64,000 nt of DNA from Nocardia africana NBRC 100379 (GCF_001612635.1 NZ_BDAV01000007.1:310001-374000), one strand, 5' to 3'; shown: positions 1 through 9,416, counted from the stretch's first letter. Numbers and translations are program-made. Notes: generated from the letters alone by a model not told the origin.

Positions 1-2
1 CA

Positions 3-713
3 ACCGAAGCGGCCGCGGGACATTCGATGGCCGGCATGGAAGACACCGAACTGTTCACCCGGTCGGTGCAGTCGACGGTCGGCCTCGGCTTCGGCACGGT
101 CGTGTTCGGCGCCGCGATGGGCGCGCTGTTCGCGGTGGTCTACTGCCTGTTCGTGGGCCGCGTGGGCAAGTTGACCCCGCGCAATCTCGCACTGTGCGTG
201 GCGGGCGGCATGTTCGTCGTGCTGTACGCGGTGCCGTTCTTCAAATATCCGGCCAATCCGCCGTCGATCGGCAACCCGGACACGATCGGGGAACGCACCG
301 GCCTCTACCTGCTGATGGTGCTGATCGCGGCGGTCTGCGCGGGGGCGGCGGTCTGGCTCGGCCGGAAACTGCAAGCGCGGCTGGGTAATTGGCTCGCGAC
401 CATCGCAGCGGGCGTGGCCTTCGTGGTCGTGGTGACCGCGATCGCGGCGCTACTGCCCTCGCTCGGGCATCTGGCCGCCAACCGGGCGCTCGCCGACGCC
501 GCCACCGAAACGCCGCGGCCGCTCACCTCTTCGACCGGCCGGATCGTCTATCCGGGCTTCCCCGCCGACGATCTGTACTATTTCCGCGTCTATTCCTTTG
601 CCGCACAGGCCATTCTGTGGTCGGTCATCGGTGTGGGTTTCGCGACGCTGGCACCGCGGCTGTTCCAGCTCGCGGACGAATCCGCCGCGGCCGCGCCGGC
701 AGCGGCGGTATGA
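3..713 (+). CDS. cbtA: CbtA-family cobalt transporter subunit (5' end outside window)
   Basis: Integral membrane protein of the CbtA family, the presumed cobalt permease that usually works with the small His-rich CbtB next to vitamin B12 genes. The reading frame is open to the left edge, so the N-terminus (and probably cbtB) lies upstream; the first in-frame ATG at position 27 is unlikely to be the true start because it would remove part of the protein before the first visible helix. The 236 visible residues contain about five hydrophobic segments with short charged loops and a low-complexity Ala-rich tail. The stop codon overlaps the ATG of the next gene (ATGA), so the two are translationally coupled. 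The family call is from overall pattern; cobalt specificity is inferred. Confidence 0.8.
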   Translation, partial: TEAAAGHSMAGMEDTELFTRSVQSTVGLGFGTVVFGAAMGALFAVVYCLFVGRVGKLTPRNLALCVAGGMFVVLYAVPFFKYPANPPSIGNPDTIGERTGLYLLMVLIAAVCAGAAVWLGRKLQARLGNWLATIAAGVAFVVVVTAIAALLPSLGHLAANRALADAATETPRPLTSSTGRIVYPGFPADDLYYFRVYSFAAQAILWSVIGVGFATLAPRLFQLADESAAAAPAAAV

Positions 714-1267
714 GCGCGAGTGTCACCCGGCTCACGCTGATCAGTCACGGCATGACCGAGGCGATGCGGGCGGCACGGTTCCCGGCCGACGAACCGCTCG
801 CCGAGCTCCCGAGCGGCGCCGCCTCCCCGGCGGCGCCGCGGGCCGACCGGGTTCTGGTCGCCCCGGAACTGCGGGCGACCACGACCGCCACCCTGCTGTC
901 CCTGCACGCAACCATCGAACCCGCCCTGCGCGACCTCGACTGCGGCGACTGGGCCGGCAGGCCGATGGACACCCTGGACCCGGCCGACCTCATGGCCTGG
1001 ATGACGGATCCCGGCTACCGCGGCCACGGCGGTGAAGCGATGACCGACCTGCTCGACCGGGTGCGCGGCTGGCTCGAATCGGTGGTCGCGGATCGACGCC
1101 GCATCGTCGCGATCACCCATCCCGCCGTCGTCCGCGCGAGTGTGCTGCTCGCCCTCGCGGCACCGCCGGAATCGTTCTGGCGCCTCGACGTTCCGCCGCT
1201 CAGCGCCACCACCCTGCACGGCCGCGGCGCGGCCTGGACCGTGCGGCACACCGCGAATCCGCTGTGA
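710..1267 (+). CDS. Histidine phosphatase-like protein coupled to cbtA
   Basis: 185-residue protein of the phosphoglycerate-mutase-like (histidine phosphatase) superfamily. The N-terminal catalytic block reads LTLISHGMTE, so the usual Arg-His-Gly has Ser in place of Arg; the second catalytic block is AITHPAVVRA near residue 140. The start at 710 overlaps the cbtA stop by four bases, indicating coupled translation. Known members beside cbtA in actinobacteria also have SH instead of RH, so the change seems to be a subfamily trait. A role in cobalt or cobamide metabolism (CobC-like) is suggested only by the neighbour. The replaced Arg normally binds phosphate, so activity could be altered. Confidence 0.8.
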   Translation: MSASVTRLTLISHGMTEAMRAARFPADEPLAELPSGAASPAAPRADRVLVAPELRATTTATLLSLHATIEPALRDLDCGDWAGRPMDTLDPADLMAWMTDPGYRGHGGEAMTDLLDRVRGWLESVVADRRRIVAITHPAVVRASVLLALAAPPESFWRLDVPPLSATTLHGRGAAWTVRHTANPL

Positions 1268-1287
1268 GATCGTGCGACCCGGCCGGC

Positions 1288-1668
1288 TCAGTGCGAGGCG
1301 GGCTTCTTCTCGACCAGATCGGCGAGCACGGCTGCCTCGCTGATATCGATCCGCTTGGTGGCCGAGAGCAAGGTGAGCATGCCGCGCCCCGCGAGTTCAC
1401 GCAGGTGGTTCAGGTCGGCAGCGCGTTCCGGATCGTGCAGCTCCTCGCGGTAGCGGCGACCGAACTCGTCGAATTTGGCGGGGTCGTGGCCGTACCAGGT
1501 GCGCAACTCGGTGGACGGCGCGATCGTTTTGCACCATTCGTCGAGGTGGGCGTTCTCCTTGCTCATCCCGCGCGGCCAGAGGCGATCGACCAGCACCCGC
1601 ATGCCGTCGTCGGGATCGGGATCGTCGTAGATCCGCCGGACCTGGACCCGCGGTCGTGTGCTCGCCAT
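1288..1668 (-). CDS. DUF488 family protein
   Basis: 126-residue protein with the DUF488 signature: RIYDDPDPDDGMRVLVDRLWPRG near the N-terminus, followed by a WYGHDPAKFDEF block and a C-terminal TLLSATK segment. Full family length. On the reverse strand a purine-rich GGGAG precedes the ATG at 1668. The family is widespread and cytosolic with no settled biochemical role. It is convergent with the histidine phosphatase gene and divergent from the acyltransferase gene at 1839. Nothing in the sequence suggests damage. Confidence 0.85.
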   Translation of the reverse strand: MASTRPRVQVRRIYDDPDPDDGMRVLVDRLWPRGMSKENAHLDEWCKTIAPSTELRTWYGHDPAKFDEFGRRYREELHDPERAADLNHLRELAGRGMLTLLSATKRIDISEAAVLADLVEKKPASH

Positions 1669-1803
1669 CGCGCTGCTCCCTTCGGTCGGCCGTATCGCCC
1701 GGCACCCGTCGAGCGGACCACCGGGCCTGTTTTCCGCTTTCGAGGGTAATCACGCGGGCAGCCGGCTTTCGCCCGCTCGCCGACGCGGCTGGGAATACCT
1801 CTC

Positions 1804-1834
1804 CCTACGCAGCCGTAGGTTACGGTAGCGTAGG
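1804..1834 (+). promoter_or_regulatory. Palindromic operator overlapping a leaderless-type promoter of plsC
   Basis: CCTACG-CAGC-CGTAGG is a perfect inverted repeat (1804-1819), and CGTAGGTT recurs 15 bp downstream (1829-1836), so outer CCTACGC/GCGTAGG arms also pair. The -10-like hexamer TAGCGT (1826-1831) sits 7 nt before the ATG at 1839 with no good Shine-Dalgarno, the layout of a leaderless actinobacterial promoter. A regulator bound here would cover the promoter. TACGGTA/CGTAGG palindromes are typical of TetR-family lipid regulators in mycolata; the cognate protein is not in the window. Confidence 0.55.
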
Positions 1835-1838
1835 TTGA

Positions 1839-2600
1839 ATGAACGTCCCGACCTCGACCGCCGATCCCGTCGTCTTGCCCCCGTCGGTCGAATTCGACAA
1901 TCGCGATGCCGTCTACGAGTACTACCGCACCCACCGGGCGCCCCGCACCCGCGCACGCCTGTTCTACGCGATCACCGCGTACCGCAAACGTCCCGCGGTG
2001 CACTACGCGGACGGTGCCCGCGCGGCGATCCGCGGGCTGATCCGCGACAACCGCCGCATGATCATCGCGATCAACCATGTCAGCGTGGAGGATCCGCGCA
2101 CCGTCGCCGCCTTCGCCTGGCGCAGCGTGTTCCGGCCGCGAATCGGGCACATCCGCGTGCTGGCCAAGGACGAGCTCTTCCTCGAGCCCGGGCAGCGGTC
2201 GCGCATCGACATCATGGGCGCCATCCCGGTGTTCCGCGGGAAGGACCACGGCCCACGCGCCGCCTACGCCGCCGGCCAGCAGCTGATGGACGTCTGCGTC
2301 GGGCGCATGGTCGACGGTGACGACCTCGCGTTGTTCCCGGAGGGCACCTGCAACGAGACCGATCCGGCCCGGGTGCAGACCATCGGCACCGGCATCGGCC
2401 ACATCGCCGCCCGCGCCCGAAAAGCCGGGGCCGCACCGGTTTTCGCCTTCCTCGGCCTGACCTACGGCCCCGACGGCCGCGCCACGTTCTACCTCGACGA
2501 GCCGCTGCCGGAGTTCCCGGAGCGACCGGCCGAGATCACCCGGGTGGTCGCCACCCGGATGCAGCGCGCCCTCGACGGGGCGATCGCGGCCGTCCGGTAA
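1839..2600 (+). CDS. 1-acyl-sn-glycerol-3-phosphate acyltransferase (PlsC family)
   Basis: 253-residue PlsC/LPLAT acyltransferase, which would transfer an acyl chain to lysophosphatidate or a related acceptor at the membrane. Block I is INHVSVED (an H-X4-D motif near residue 77), and block III is the acceptor-binding FPEGTCNE (near residue 166). [11 protein letters not shown] segment lies between them. No clear transmembrane helix is seen, so peripheral attachment is likely. The ATG at 1839 was chosen because the promoter-like box lies 7 nt upstream and the protein begins at the family's usual place. Acceptor specificity cannot be told from sequence. Confidence 0.85.
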   Translation: MNVPTSTADPVVLPPSVEFDNRDAVYEYYRTHRAPRTRARLFYAITAYRKRPAVHYADGARAAIRGLIRDNRRMIIAINHVSVEDPRTVAAFAWRSVFRPRIGHIRVLAKDELFLEPGQRSRIDIMGAIPVFRGKDHGPRAAYAAGQQLMDVCVGRMVDGDDLALFPEGTCNETDPARVQTIGTGIGHIAARARKAGAAPVFAFLGLTYGPDGRATFYLDEPLPEFPERPAEITRVVATRMQRALDGAIAAVR

Positions 2601-2713
2601 CTCGCCGGGCATGGGACCACGGGATTGCGATCCCGGTGACCGTAACGCTGGCCGGACCGGCCACCGGGTGGTTACCTACCGGACGTCCGACACGGTGGAA
2701 GAGAGGTCGCGCG

Positions 2714-3646
2714 ATGTCCGTCGACGAGACAACCGGCACCCCGGTGCGAGTGATCCGGCTGGGGAACCACATCGGCGCCCGGATCGAGGGTGTTCGCCTC
2801 GGCGGCTCGCTGGACACCGACACCGTCGCCACCATCCGCGCGGCCCTGCACCGGCACAGGGTGATCTTCTTCCGCGGCCAGGACCACCTGACCGAGGACG
2901 GGCAGTACGAGTTCGCACAACTGCTCGGCACACCCACCACGCCGCATCCGACGCTCACCTCCGCGGGGGTGAAGAGTCTGGCCATCGATTCGCAGCACGG
3001 TCGGTCCAATGTCTGGCACACCGACGTCACCTTCGTGGACCGGGTGCCGAAGACCTCGATCCTGCGCGCGGTGACACTGCCCTCCTACGGCGGATCCACC
3101 ACGTGGGCCTCCACCGTCGCCGCCTACGAGTCGCTGCCGCACCCGCTGCGGGTGCTGGCCGAGAATCTGCGCGCCCGCCACACCAATCGCTACGACTACG
3201 CCGCCGAGACCGACGACCGGCCTGATGACGGAACCCGTTCCTACCGAACCGAATTCGAGTCCCGCTACTTCGAAACCGAACATCCGGTGGTGCACGTCCA
3301 CCCGGAGACCGGCGAACGCGCCCTGCTGCTGGGCTGCTTCGTCAAGCAGATCGTCGGCCTGTCCACCACCGAATCGCGCACGCTGTTCCGTCTTTTCCAG
3401 GATCGGGTGACCCGGCTCGAGCACACCACCCGCTGGGATTGGGCGCCCGGCGATGTGGCGATCTGGGACAACCACGCCACCCAGCACTACGCGATCGACG
3501 ACTACGACGGCGCCGAACACCGCCGGCTCACCCGCATCACAGTGGCCGGTGACATACCCGTCGGCGTCGACGGCCGGGCGAGCACGGTGATCGCCGGCGA
3601 CGCGCAAGCGTATTCCCCCGCGGGATCGCTACCGCGAGCGGCGTGA
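2714..3646 (+). CDS. TauD/TfdA-family Fe(II)/2-oxoglutarate dioxygenase
   Basis: 310-residue member of the taurine/2,4-D dioxygenase family. The facial triad is visible: H-x-D in NVWHTDVTF (about residues 99-101) and the distal His in [10 protein letters not shown] (about 257), with the 2-oxoglutarate-binding Arg in [12 protein letters not shown] about ten residues further on. The start at 2714 follows a GAGAGGTC ribosome-binding site and begins [10 protein letters not shown]; the longer upstream reading frame lacks family similarity. The compatible-solute importer follows 110 bp downstream, possibly under its own promoter. The substrate (a sulfonate, carnitine-like or other small acid) is not determined. 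Confidence 0.88.
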   Translation: MSVDETTGTPVRVIRLGNHIGARIEGVRLGGSLDTDTVATIRAALHRHRVIFFRGQDHLTEDGQYEFAQLLGTPTTPHPTLTSAGVKSLAIDSQHGRSNVWHTDVTFVDRVPKTSILRAVTLPSYGGSTTWASTVAAYESLPHPLRVLAENLRARHTNRYDYAAETDDRPDDGTRSYRTEFESRYFETEHPVVHVHPETGERALLLGCFVKQIVGLSTTESRTLFRLFQDRVTRLEHTTRWDWAPGDVAIWDNHATQHYAIDDYDGAEHRRLTRITVAGDIPVGVDGRASTVIAGDAQAYSPAGSLPRAA

Positions 3647-3756
3647 ACCGCGCGGCGTGCGGAACCGGAGCCGTACCGTCATTTAGTCTTTGACCGATCT
3701 GCGACCGGTGGCGGCGCGCGAACGGGTGCCGGCAGAGGGCTGACGATGGGAGTCCC

Positions 3757-4401
3757 GTGAATCTGTGGAACTACATCCGAGAGCGGGGTGACACTCTGGC
3801 CTTCCTCACCTATCAGCATGCGTCACTGGCGTTTCAGACGGTTCTGGTCGGCACGGTCGTCGCCGTGCTCATCGCGATGGCGGTCTACCGGCTGCCACTG
3901 CTGTCGCACCTCTCGCTCACCTCGAGCCGGGTCGCGCTGACCATTCCGTCGCTGGCGTTGCTGGCGCTGCTGCTGGTGCCGTTCGGGCTGGGCGTCGTCC
4001 CCTCGTTCATCATGCTGGCGTTCTTCGCGGCGCTGCCGGTGATCGGAAACGCGATCGTTGGATTGCGCTCGGTACCGGCCTCGGTGGTGGAATCCGCACG
4101 CGGAATCGGATTTTCCCGCACCCGCATCCTGCTCACCGTCGAACTGCCGATCGCGTGGCCGGTGATCCTGACCGGTATCCGGGTCTCCACGCAGATGATC
4201 GTCGGTGTCGCCGCCATCGTCGCCTACGTCCTCGGCCCGGGCCTGGGATCGCTGATCTTCAACGGCCTGTCGCGACTGGGCGGTGCGAACGCCTTGGAGA
4301 CGGCGGCCACGGGCACCATCCTCATCGTCATCGTGGCGCTGGTGTTCGACGCGCTACTCGTGCTGCTGGGCCGCCTCACCATCGCCGAAGGACTCTCATG
4401 A
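3757..4401 (+). CDS. OpuB/ProW-type ABC transporter permease 1
   Basis: 214-residue inner-membrane permease of the glycine-betaine/choline/carnitine importer family, with about five to six helices. The EAA-type coupling loop is VPASVVESARGIGFSRTRILLTVELPIAWP (about residues 108-137), which docks the ATPase. The GTG start at 3757 follows GGGAG. The stop overlaps the start of the ATPase gene. With the next three genes it forms a complete importer: permease, ATPase, second permease, lipoprotein. Substrate is likely a quaternary ammonium or similar compatible solute, by family only. Confidence 0.88.
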   Translation: MNLWNYIRERGDTLAFLTYQHASLAFQTVLVGTVVAVLIAMAVYRLPLLSHLSLTSSRVALTIPSLALLALLLVPFGLGVVPSFIMLAFFAALPVIGNAIVGLRSVPASVVESARGIGFSRTRILLTVELPIAWPVILTGIRVSTQMIVGVAAIVAYVLGPGLGSLIFNGLSRLGGANALETAATGTILIVIVALVFDALLVLLGRLTIAEGLS

Positions 4402-5681
4402 CAGACGCTGTGACCGACCGGCCCGGACCGGCGACGCCGGAACGCAATGTGACCGGGGCGTCCATCGTCCTCGACTCGGTCGTGAAAAGGTACAAGGGCC
4501 AGGACAAACCGGCCGTGGCCCGCCTCGACCTGGAGATCGAGGCGGGACAGATCGTCGCCTTCGTCGGCCCCTCCGGCTGCGGGAAGACGACGACGCTCAA
4601 GATGATCAACCGGCTGATCGAGCCGACCGAGGGCCGCATCTTCATCGGCGGGCGCGACGTCACCCGCGAGGACCCGGACAAACTGCGGCAGTCCATCGGG
4701 TACGTCATCCAGTCCGGGGGCCTGTTCCCGCACTGGTCGGTGCGCAAGAACGTGGGCGCGATCCCGCGGGTGCTCGGCTGGGACAAGAAGCGCATCGCCG
4801 AGCGCACCGAATATCTGCTCGAGCTCGTCGGCCTGGATCCCGGCGTCTTCGCCGACCGGCTGCCCAAGGACATGTCCGGCGGCCAGCAGCAGCGGGTCGG
4901 AGTCGCGCGAGCACTGGCCGCCGATCCCCCGGTACTGCTGATGGACGAACCGTTCGGCGCAGTCGACCCGATCACCCGGGTTCGCCTGCAGGACAGTCTC
5001 ATCGGGATTCAGCACGAACTCGGCAAGACCATCGTCGTCGTCACCCACGATTTCGAGGAGGCCACCAAACTCGGCGACAAGGTGCTCATCCTGTCCGAGG
5101 GCGGGCACGTCGAGCAGTACGCGCGGCCCGAGGAGATCCTCACCGCACCGGCCACGCCGTTCGTCGAGGAATTCGTCGGTTCCGGCGCCAAGCTCGCCTA
5201 TCTGACCGTGCAGCGGGTGCGCGATGTGGAGTGCGACGACGTTGTCACCGCCCGCATCGGCGAGCCCGCGCAGGCGGTGATCCAGCGCGCGCGGGCCGCC
5301 GGCCAGACCTGGGTGGTGGTTGTCGACGATGCCGGGAGGCCACGGTCGTGGCCCTCGCTCACCGAACTGGCGAGCAAACCGGAGGTGTCGGACTACCTCG
5401 ATCGCCGGTTGCCGGTCGTCGCTCGCTCCTCGACCCTCAACGACGCCCTCGACGCGATGCTGGCGGCCAGTCAGGGTGCGGCCCTGGTGACCGACGGGCG
5501 CGGTGCGGTCGTCGGCTCGATCGGCATCGGCGCGGTGACCGAGACCATCCAGGCCGCCCTCGCCGATGTGCGCTCCGAGGAACACGACACCTCCTACGAA
5601 ACCTACGTCGACGGAACCGATCCCGCGCCCACGCCGGTGGTCGCCGCCGACGACGAGCACGAATCGGCCGGGCAGTCATGA
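4398..5681 (+). CDS. Compatible-solute ABC importer ATPase with C-terminal CBS pair
   Basis: 427-residue OpuA/ProV-type ATPase. Walker A is GPSGCGKTT (about residue 58), the Q-loop is YVIQSGG, the signature is SGGQQQR, Walker B is VLLMDEPFGAVD and the switch is VVTHDFEE. After residue 280 the sequence continues into a tandem CBS region (VIQRARAAGQTWVVVVDDAGRP and LNDALDAMLAASQGAALVTDGRGAVVGSI), which in OpuA proteins senses ionic strength or cyclic-di-AMP. The acidic tail is Asp/Glu-rich. It overlaps both neighbours by ATGA, so all subunits are co-translated. Confidence 0.92.
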   Translation: MTDAVTDRPGPATPERNVTGASIVLDSVVKRYKGQDKPAVARLDLEIEAGQIVAFVGPSGCGKTTTLKMINRLIEPTEGRIFIGGRDVTREDPDKLRQSIGYVIQSGGLFPHWSVRKNVGAIPRVLGWDKKRIAERTEYLLELVGLDPGVFADRLPKDMSGGQQQRVGVARALAADPPVLLMDEPFGAVDPITRVRLQDSLIGIQHELGKTIVVVTHDFEEATKLGDKVLILSEGGHVEQYARPEEILTAPATPFVEEFVGSGAKLAYLTVQRVRDVECDDVVTARIGEPAQAVIQRARAAGQTWVVVVDDAGRPRSWPSLTELASKPEVSDYLDRRLPVVARSSTLNDALDAMLAASQGAALVTDGRGAVVGSIGIGAVTETIQAALADVRSEEHDTSYETYVDGTDPAPTPVVAADDEHESAGQS

Positions 5682-6415
5682 CCCGCCTGCGCCGGCTGCC
5701 GATGGACGTCTGGTTCGAGCCGCTGATCATCCTCGTCATCGGAATCGGCTACATCCTCTGGTATCGATCGACGACGTTCACCCCGACCGAACAGGCCTCC
5801 CTCGCCTGGTCCAACCTGCGGACCACGATCTGGTCGCATATCGAGCTGACCCTGGTCGCCACGGTGATCGTGGTCGTCGTCGCGATTCCGCTGGGTATCG
5901 CGCTGACCCGGCCCGCGCTGAAACGCCTGGAGCCGCTCGCGGTCAACATCGCCAATATCGGCCAGGCGGCGCCGGCGGTCGGACTGCTGGTGCTGTTCAC
6001 CTTCTGGCTGGGCACCGGATTCCGCACGGCGGTGGTCGGTTTGGTCGTGTACGCGATTCTGCCGATCCTGCAGAACACCATCATCGGCCTGCGGCAGGTG
6101 GATCAGCGCACCATCGAGGCCTCGCGCGGGATCGGGTTCTCCGCCGCCCGCACCCTGGTCCGGGTCGAGTTGCCGCTCGCGGTGCCCGTGATCCTCAACG
6201 GGGTGCGCACCGCCCTGGTGATCCTGGTCGGCACCGCCACCCTGAGCACCTTCATCGGCGCCACCAGCCTCGGCACACTGATCACGACGGGCGTCACGCT
6301 GTTCCTGCCGAAACTGCTCGTGTCCGGAGCGATTCTGGTCGGGCTGCTGGCGTTGATCATCGACTGGCTGGGCAGACTCGTCGAACTGGCCGCCACCCCG
6401 CGAGGTGTGTCATGA
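5678..6415 (+). CDS. OpuB/ProW-type ABC transporter permease 2
   Basis: 245-residue permease, second of the pair, with six predicted helices. The coupling loop is VDQRTIEASRGIGFSAARTLVRVELPLAVP (about residues 141-170), closely parallel to that of permease 1. GQAAPAVGLLVLF precedes it, as in OpuCB/YehW-like proteins. It starts inside the ATPase stop (ATGA) and ends overlapping the lipoprotein start. Two different permeases suggest a heterodimeric membrane channel. Confidence 0.9.
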   Translation: MTRLRRLPMDVWFEPLIILVIGIGYILWYRSTTFTPTEQASLAWSNLRTTIWSHIELTLVATVIVVVVAIPLGIALTRPALKRLEPLAVNIANIGQAAPAVGLLVLFTFWLGTGFRTAVVGLVVYAILPILQNTIIGLRQVDQRTIEASRGIGFSAARTLVRVELPLAVPVILNGVRTALVILVGTATLSTFIGATSLGTLITTGVTLFLPKLLVSGAILVGLLALIIDWLGRLVELAATPRGVS

Positions 6416-7389
6416 GATCGGCCCGGGCCCTGGCACTGTGCGCGATCGTCGTCGCGGTGTCGCTGATCGGCGGATGCGGGCTCGTGAGCTCGTCGGGAAC
6501 GTTCCACGATGCGAGCCTGCCCGGCGGGCAGCGACCGCTCGACGGCGCGAAACTGGTGGTGACATCGAAGAGTTTCACCGAAGGTGTGCTGCTGGGCAAG
6601 ATCACCGCGACCTATCTGGCCGCGGCGGGCGCGAAGGTCACCGATCTGACCGGCGCACCCGGTTCGGCGTCGTCGCGGCAGGCTCAGCTCAACGGTGATG
6701 CCGACATTCTGTGGGAGTACACCGGTACCGGCTGGGTCAACTACCACAACGAAACCGAGACGATTTCCGACCCGCAGGAACTCTGGCAGCGCGTACACGA
6801 CATCGAGAAGCGCGAGCACGACCTGGAGTGGCTGCCGCCGGCGAATTTCAACGACACCTACGCGTTCGGGGTGTCGACACCGACCGCGCAACGACTGGGG
6901 GTGAAGTCGCTGTCGGATGTCGCGGCCTTGCCGGTGCGGGATCGCACGTTCTGTGTGGACGACGAATTCTTCAGCCGCTCCGACGGTTTCATTCCGATGC
7001 TGCAGAAATACGGCATTCCCTACAACGATCCGAACGGCGTGCCCACCGGCAATGTCACCCGGATGGACGCCGGCGTCGTCTACACCGCGACGGCCAAGAG
7101 CGCGCCGTGCAATTTCGGCATGATCTACACCACCGACGGCCGGGTGAAGAATCTGAATCTCGTCGTGCTCGACGACGACAAGAAGTTCTTCCTCCCCTAC
7201 AGCGGCGCCGCCGTCGTGCGCGGTGAGATCATGGACCGCTATCCGCAGCTGCGACAGCTGCTGGGCACGATTTCCGAACGTCTCACCAACGATCTGATGC
7301 AGGAACTCAACGGCCGCGTCGATATCGACGGCGAGGATCCCGCCGACGTCGCCTACGACTGGTTGAAGAGCGAAAAGCTCATCGATTAG
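6412..7389 (+). CDS. OpuAC/OpuBC-type substrate-binding lipoprotein
   Basis: 325-residue extracellular solute-binding protein of the compatible-solute importer. A hydrophobic leader ends in the lipobox SLIGGC with Cys22 as the lipidation site. The mature part begins with VVTSKSFTEGVLLGK and has the family pattern ADILWEYTGTGWVNY and MDAGVVYTATAKSAPCNFGMIYTTDGR. It is anchored outside the membrane and would deliver ligand to the two permeases. Overlap with the upstream permease is four bases. The downstream aconitase gene converges on it with 20 bp between. Ligand is not assignable; choline, betaine, carnitine or ergothioneine-like compounds are all possible for this family. Confidence 0.9.
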   Translation: MRSARALALCAIVVAVSLIGGCGLVSSSGTFHDASLPGGQRPLDGAKLVVTSKSFTEGVLLGKITATYLAAAGAKVTDLTGAPGSASSRQAQLNGDADILWEYTGTGWVNYHNETETISDPQELWQRVHDIEKREHDLEWLPPANFNDTYAFGVSTPTAQRLGVKSLSDVAALPVRDRTFCVDDEFFSRSDGFIPMLQKYGIPYNDPNGVPTGNVTRMDAGVVYTATAKSAPCNFGMIYTTDGRVKNLNLVVLDDDKKFFLPYSGAAVVRGEIMDRYPQLRQLLGTISERLTNDLMQELNGRVDIDGEDPADVAYDWLKSEKLID

Positions 7390-7409
7390 CAGGCTTGCCG
7401 CGTAAAAGG

Positions 7410-9416
7410 TTATCGGCTGGACATCTCCCGCGCCGCCTGCGCCGCCGCCAGCCGCGGGATGATGCCGCCGGCCAATACCGTCTCCACCTGACGTTCCGAA
7501 AGATGGTGGCGCAGTGCGATATCCACGTTCGCGGTGACATCGTAGGCGGTGATCGCGGAACCGGCGGTGAGGGCCGCGCGCAGCCCGTCGATGCGCAGCA
7601 CGTCGCCCACCGCGATGCGGTCGTAGTCGGCGGGATCGGCGAATTCGAGGGCGACGATGCCGAAATTGGCCAGATTCTGCCAGTGGATGCGCGCATACGA
7701 TTTCGCGATCACCGCCCGCAGTCCCAGATATCTCGGCGCGATCGCGGCGTGTTCGCGCGAGGAGCCCTGCCCGTAGTTGTCGCCGCCCACGATCACATGT
7801 CCGGTGGTGCCGGAAATATCGGCCGCATGCCGGGGATAGTCCGGATCGATACGGGTGAAGGCGAATTCGGCGAGTTTCGGGATATTCGAGCGGAAGGGCA
7901 GTGCCCGCGCCCCGGCCGGGGAGATGTCGTCGGTGGAGATGTTGTCGCCGACCACGAGCAGAACCGGCGCCTCGATCACGTCGGGCAGCGGGTCGAAATC
8001 CGGCAGCGCGGAGATGTTGGGGCCCTTCACCAATTCCACCGTGCGTGCCTGCTCCACCGGCAGCGGCGGTACCAGCATCGCGGTGTTGACCGATGCCTGT
8101 GCGGGCAGATTCAACGCCGGATAGTCCAAGCCCAGCTCGTCGGCGAGATCGCGCGGATCGGTGATCGTCGCGGTCAGCGCCGATGCGGCGGCGGTCTCCG
8201 GGGAGCACAACCACACCGAATCCTCATCGGTGCCCGAGCGCCCCGGGAAGTTGCGCGGCATGGTGCGCAGCGAATTGCGGCCGACGGCCGGAGCCTGTCC
8301 CATACCGATACATCCCATACAGCCGGACTGATGGATGCGCGCCCCGGCACGGATCAGGTCGAAGGTAGCTCCCATCGCGGTCAGATCCTCGAAGATCTCG
8401 CGCGAGGACGGGTTGACGTCGAAGCTGACGTCGCTGTGGGTCTGACGGCCGGCGACGATCGCGGCCGCTATCGCGAAATCACGCAGCCCGGGGTTGGCCG
8501 AGGACCCGATCACCACCTGCGCCACCGGTTCCCCGGCGACCTCCCGCACCGGCACCACATCCCCCGGTGAGGACGGCCGGGCGATCAGCGGCTCGATCGC
8601 GGACAGGTCGATGTGCTCCTCGACGTCGTAGGTCGCGCCCTCGTCGGCCCGCAGGTCGGTGAAGTCGCCGGCGCGATTCTCGGCGCGCAGGAAGTCGTAC
8701 ACCGCGTCGTCGGCGGGAAAGACCGTGGTGGTGGCGCCGAGTTCGGCGCCCATATTCGCGATCACGTGCCGGTCCATCGCCGTGAGTCCCGCCAGGCCGG
8801 GACCGTGATATTCGACGATCCGGTTCAGCCCGCCCTTGACGCCGTGGCGGCGCAACATTTCCAGGATCACGTCCTTGGCCGAACACCACGGCGGCAGTTC
8901 ACCGGTCAGTTCGACGCCCCAAATTTGCGGCATGGTGATGTAGAGCGGCTCACCGGCCATGGCGAGCGCGACCTCGAGGCCGCCGACGCCGATCGCGAGC
9001 ATGCCCAGCGACCCGCCGGCCGGCGTGTGCGAATCCGAGCCGACCATCGTCGCACCGGGTCTGCCGAAACGCTGCATATGGGTCGGATGCGAGACACCGT
9101 TGCCCGGTTTGGAGAACCACAGCCCGTAGCGGCGGCAGGCCGACAGCAGGAATTCGTGATCCTGGGCGTTCTTGTCGTCGGTCTGCAACAGGTTGTGGTC
9201 GACGTACTGCGCGCTGAGTTCGGTGCGCACCCGGTCGAGCCCCAGTGCCTCGAGTTCCTGCATCACCAGGGTGCCGGTGGCGTCCTGGGTGAGCGTCTGG
9301 TCGATGCGCAGCGCGATCTCCTCCCCCGGGCGCATCCGTCCCGACACCAGGTGGGATTCGATCAGCTTCTGGGCGACGTTTCGCGGGCGGTCCGCGGGCG
9401 GCTGCTGGCCGGTCAT
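7410..9416 (-). CDS. acn: Aconitate hydratase (Aquifex-type/putative short aconitase)
   Basis: 668-residue aconitase-fold 4Fe-4S hydro-lyase. Substrate- and cluster-binding blocks seen in order: VDHNLLQTDDKN, VGSDSHTPAGGSLGMLAIGVGG with the first region, SGCMGCIGMG carrying the Cys-x2-Cys cluster ligands, and in the swivelling domain NISTDDISPAG and GGDNYGQGSSREHAA. It is shorter than the 900-residue AcnA form common in actinobacteria and matches the shorter TIGR01342-like group. The start at 9416 (MTGQQ) is preferred over the upstream in-frame ATG at 9440. It could serve the TCA cycle, or the methylcitrate cycle whose prp genes lie 8 kb away; the second is speculative. Confidence 0.9.
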   Translation of the reverse strand: MTGQQPPADRPRNVAQKLIESHLVSGRMRPGEEIALRIDQTLTQDATGTLVMQELEALGLDRVRTELSAQYVDHNLLQTDDKNAQDHEFLLSACRRYGLWFSKPGNGVSHPTHMQRFGRPGATMVGSDSHTPAGGSLGMLAIGVGGLEVALAMAGEPLYITMPQIWGVELTGELPPWCSAKDVILEMLRRHGVKGGLNRIVEYHGPGLAGLTAMDRHVIANMGAELGATTTVFPADDAVYDFLRAENRAGDFTDLRADEGATYDVEEHIDLSAIEPLIARPSSPGDVVPVREVAGEPVAQVVIGSSANPGLRDFAIAAAIVAGRQTHSDVSFDVNPSSREIFEDLTAMGATFDLIRAGARIHQSGCMGCIGMGQAPAVGRNSLRTMPRNFPGRSGTDEDSVWLCSPETAAASALTATITDPRDLADELGLDYPALNLPAQASVNTAMLVPPLPVEQARTVELVKGPNISALPDFDPLPDVIEAPVLLVVGDNISTDDISPAGARALPFRSNIPKLAEFAFTRIDPDYPRHAADISGTTGHVIVGGDNYGQGSSREHAAIAPRYLGLRAVIAKSYARIHWQNLANFGIVALEFADPADYDRIAVGDVLRIDGLRAALTAGSAITAYDVTANVDIALRHHLSERQVETVLAGGIIPRLAAAQAAREMSSR

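Noticed and set aside
6103..8214. Long reverse-strand frame of 703 codons
   Set aside because: Crosses the ABC lipoprotein and aconitase genes; product is Arg/Gly/His-rich shadow sequence, while the other frames carry clear family motifs.
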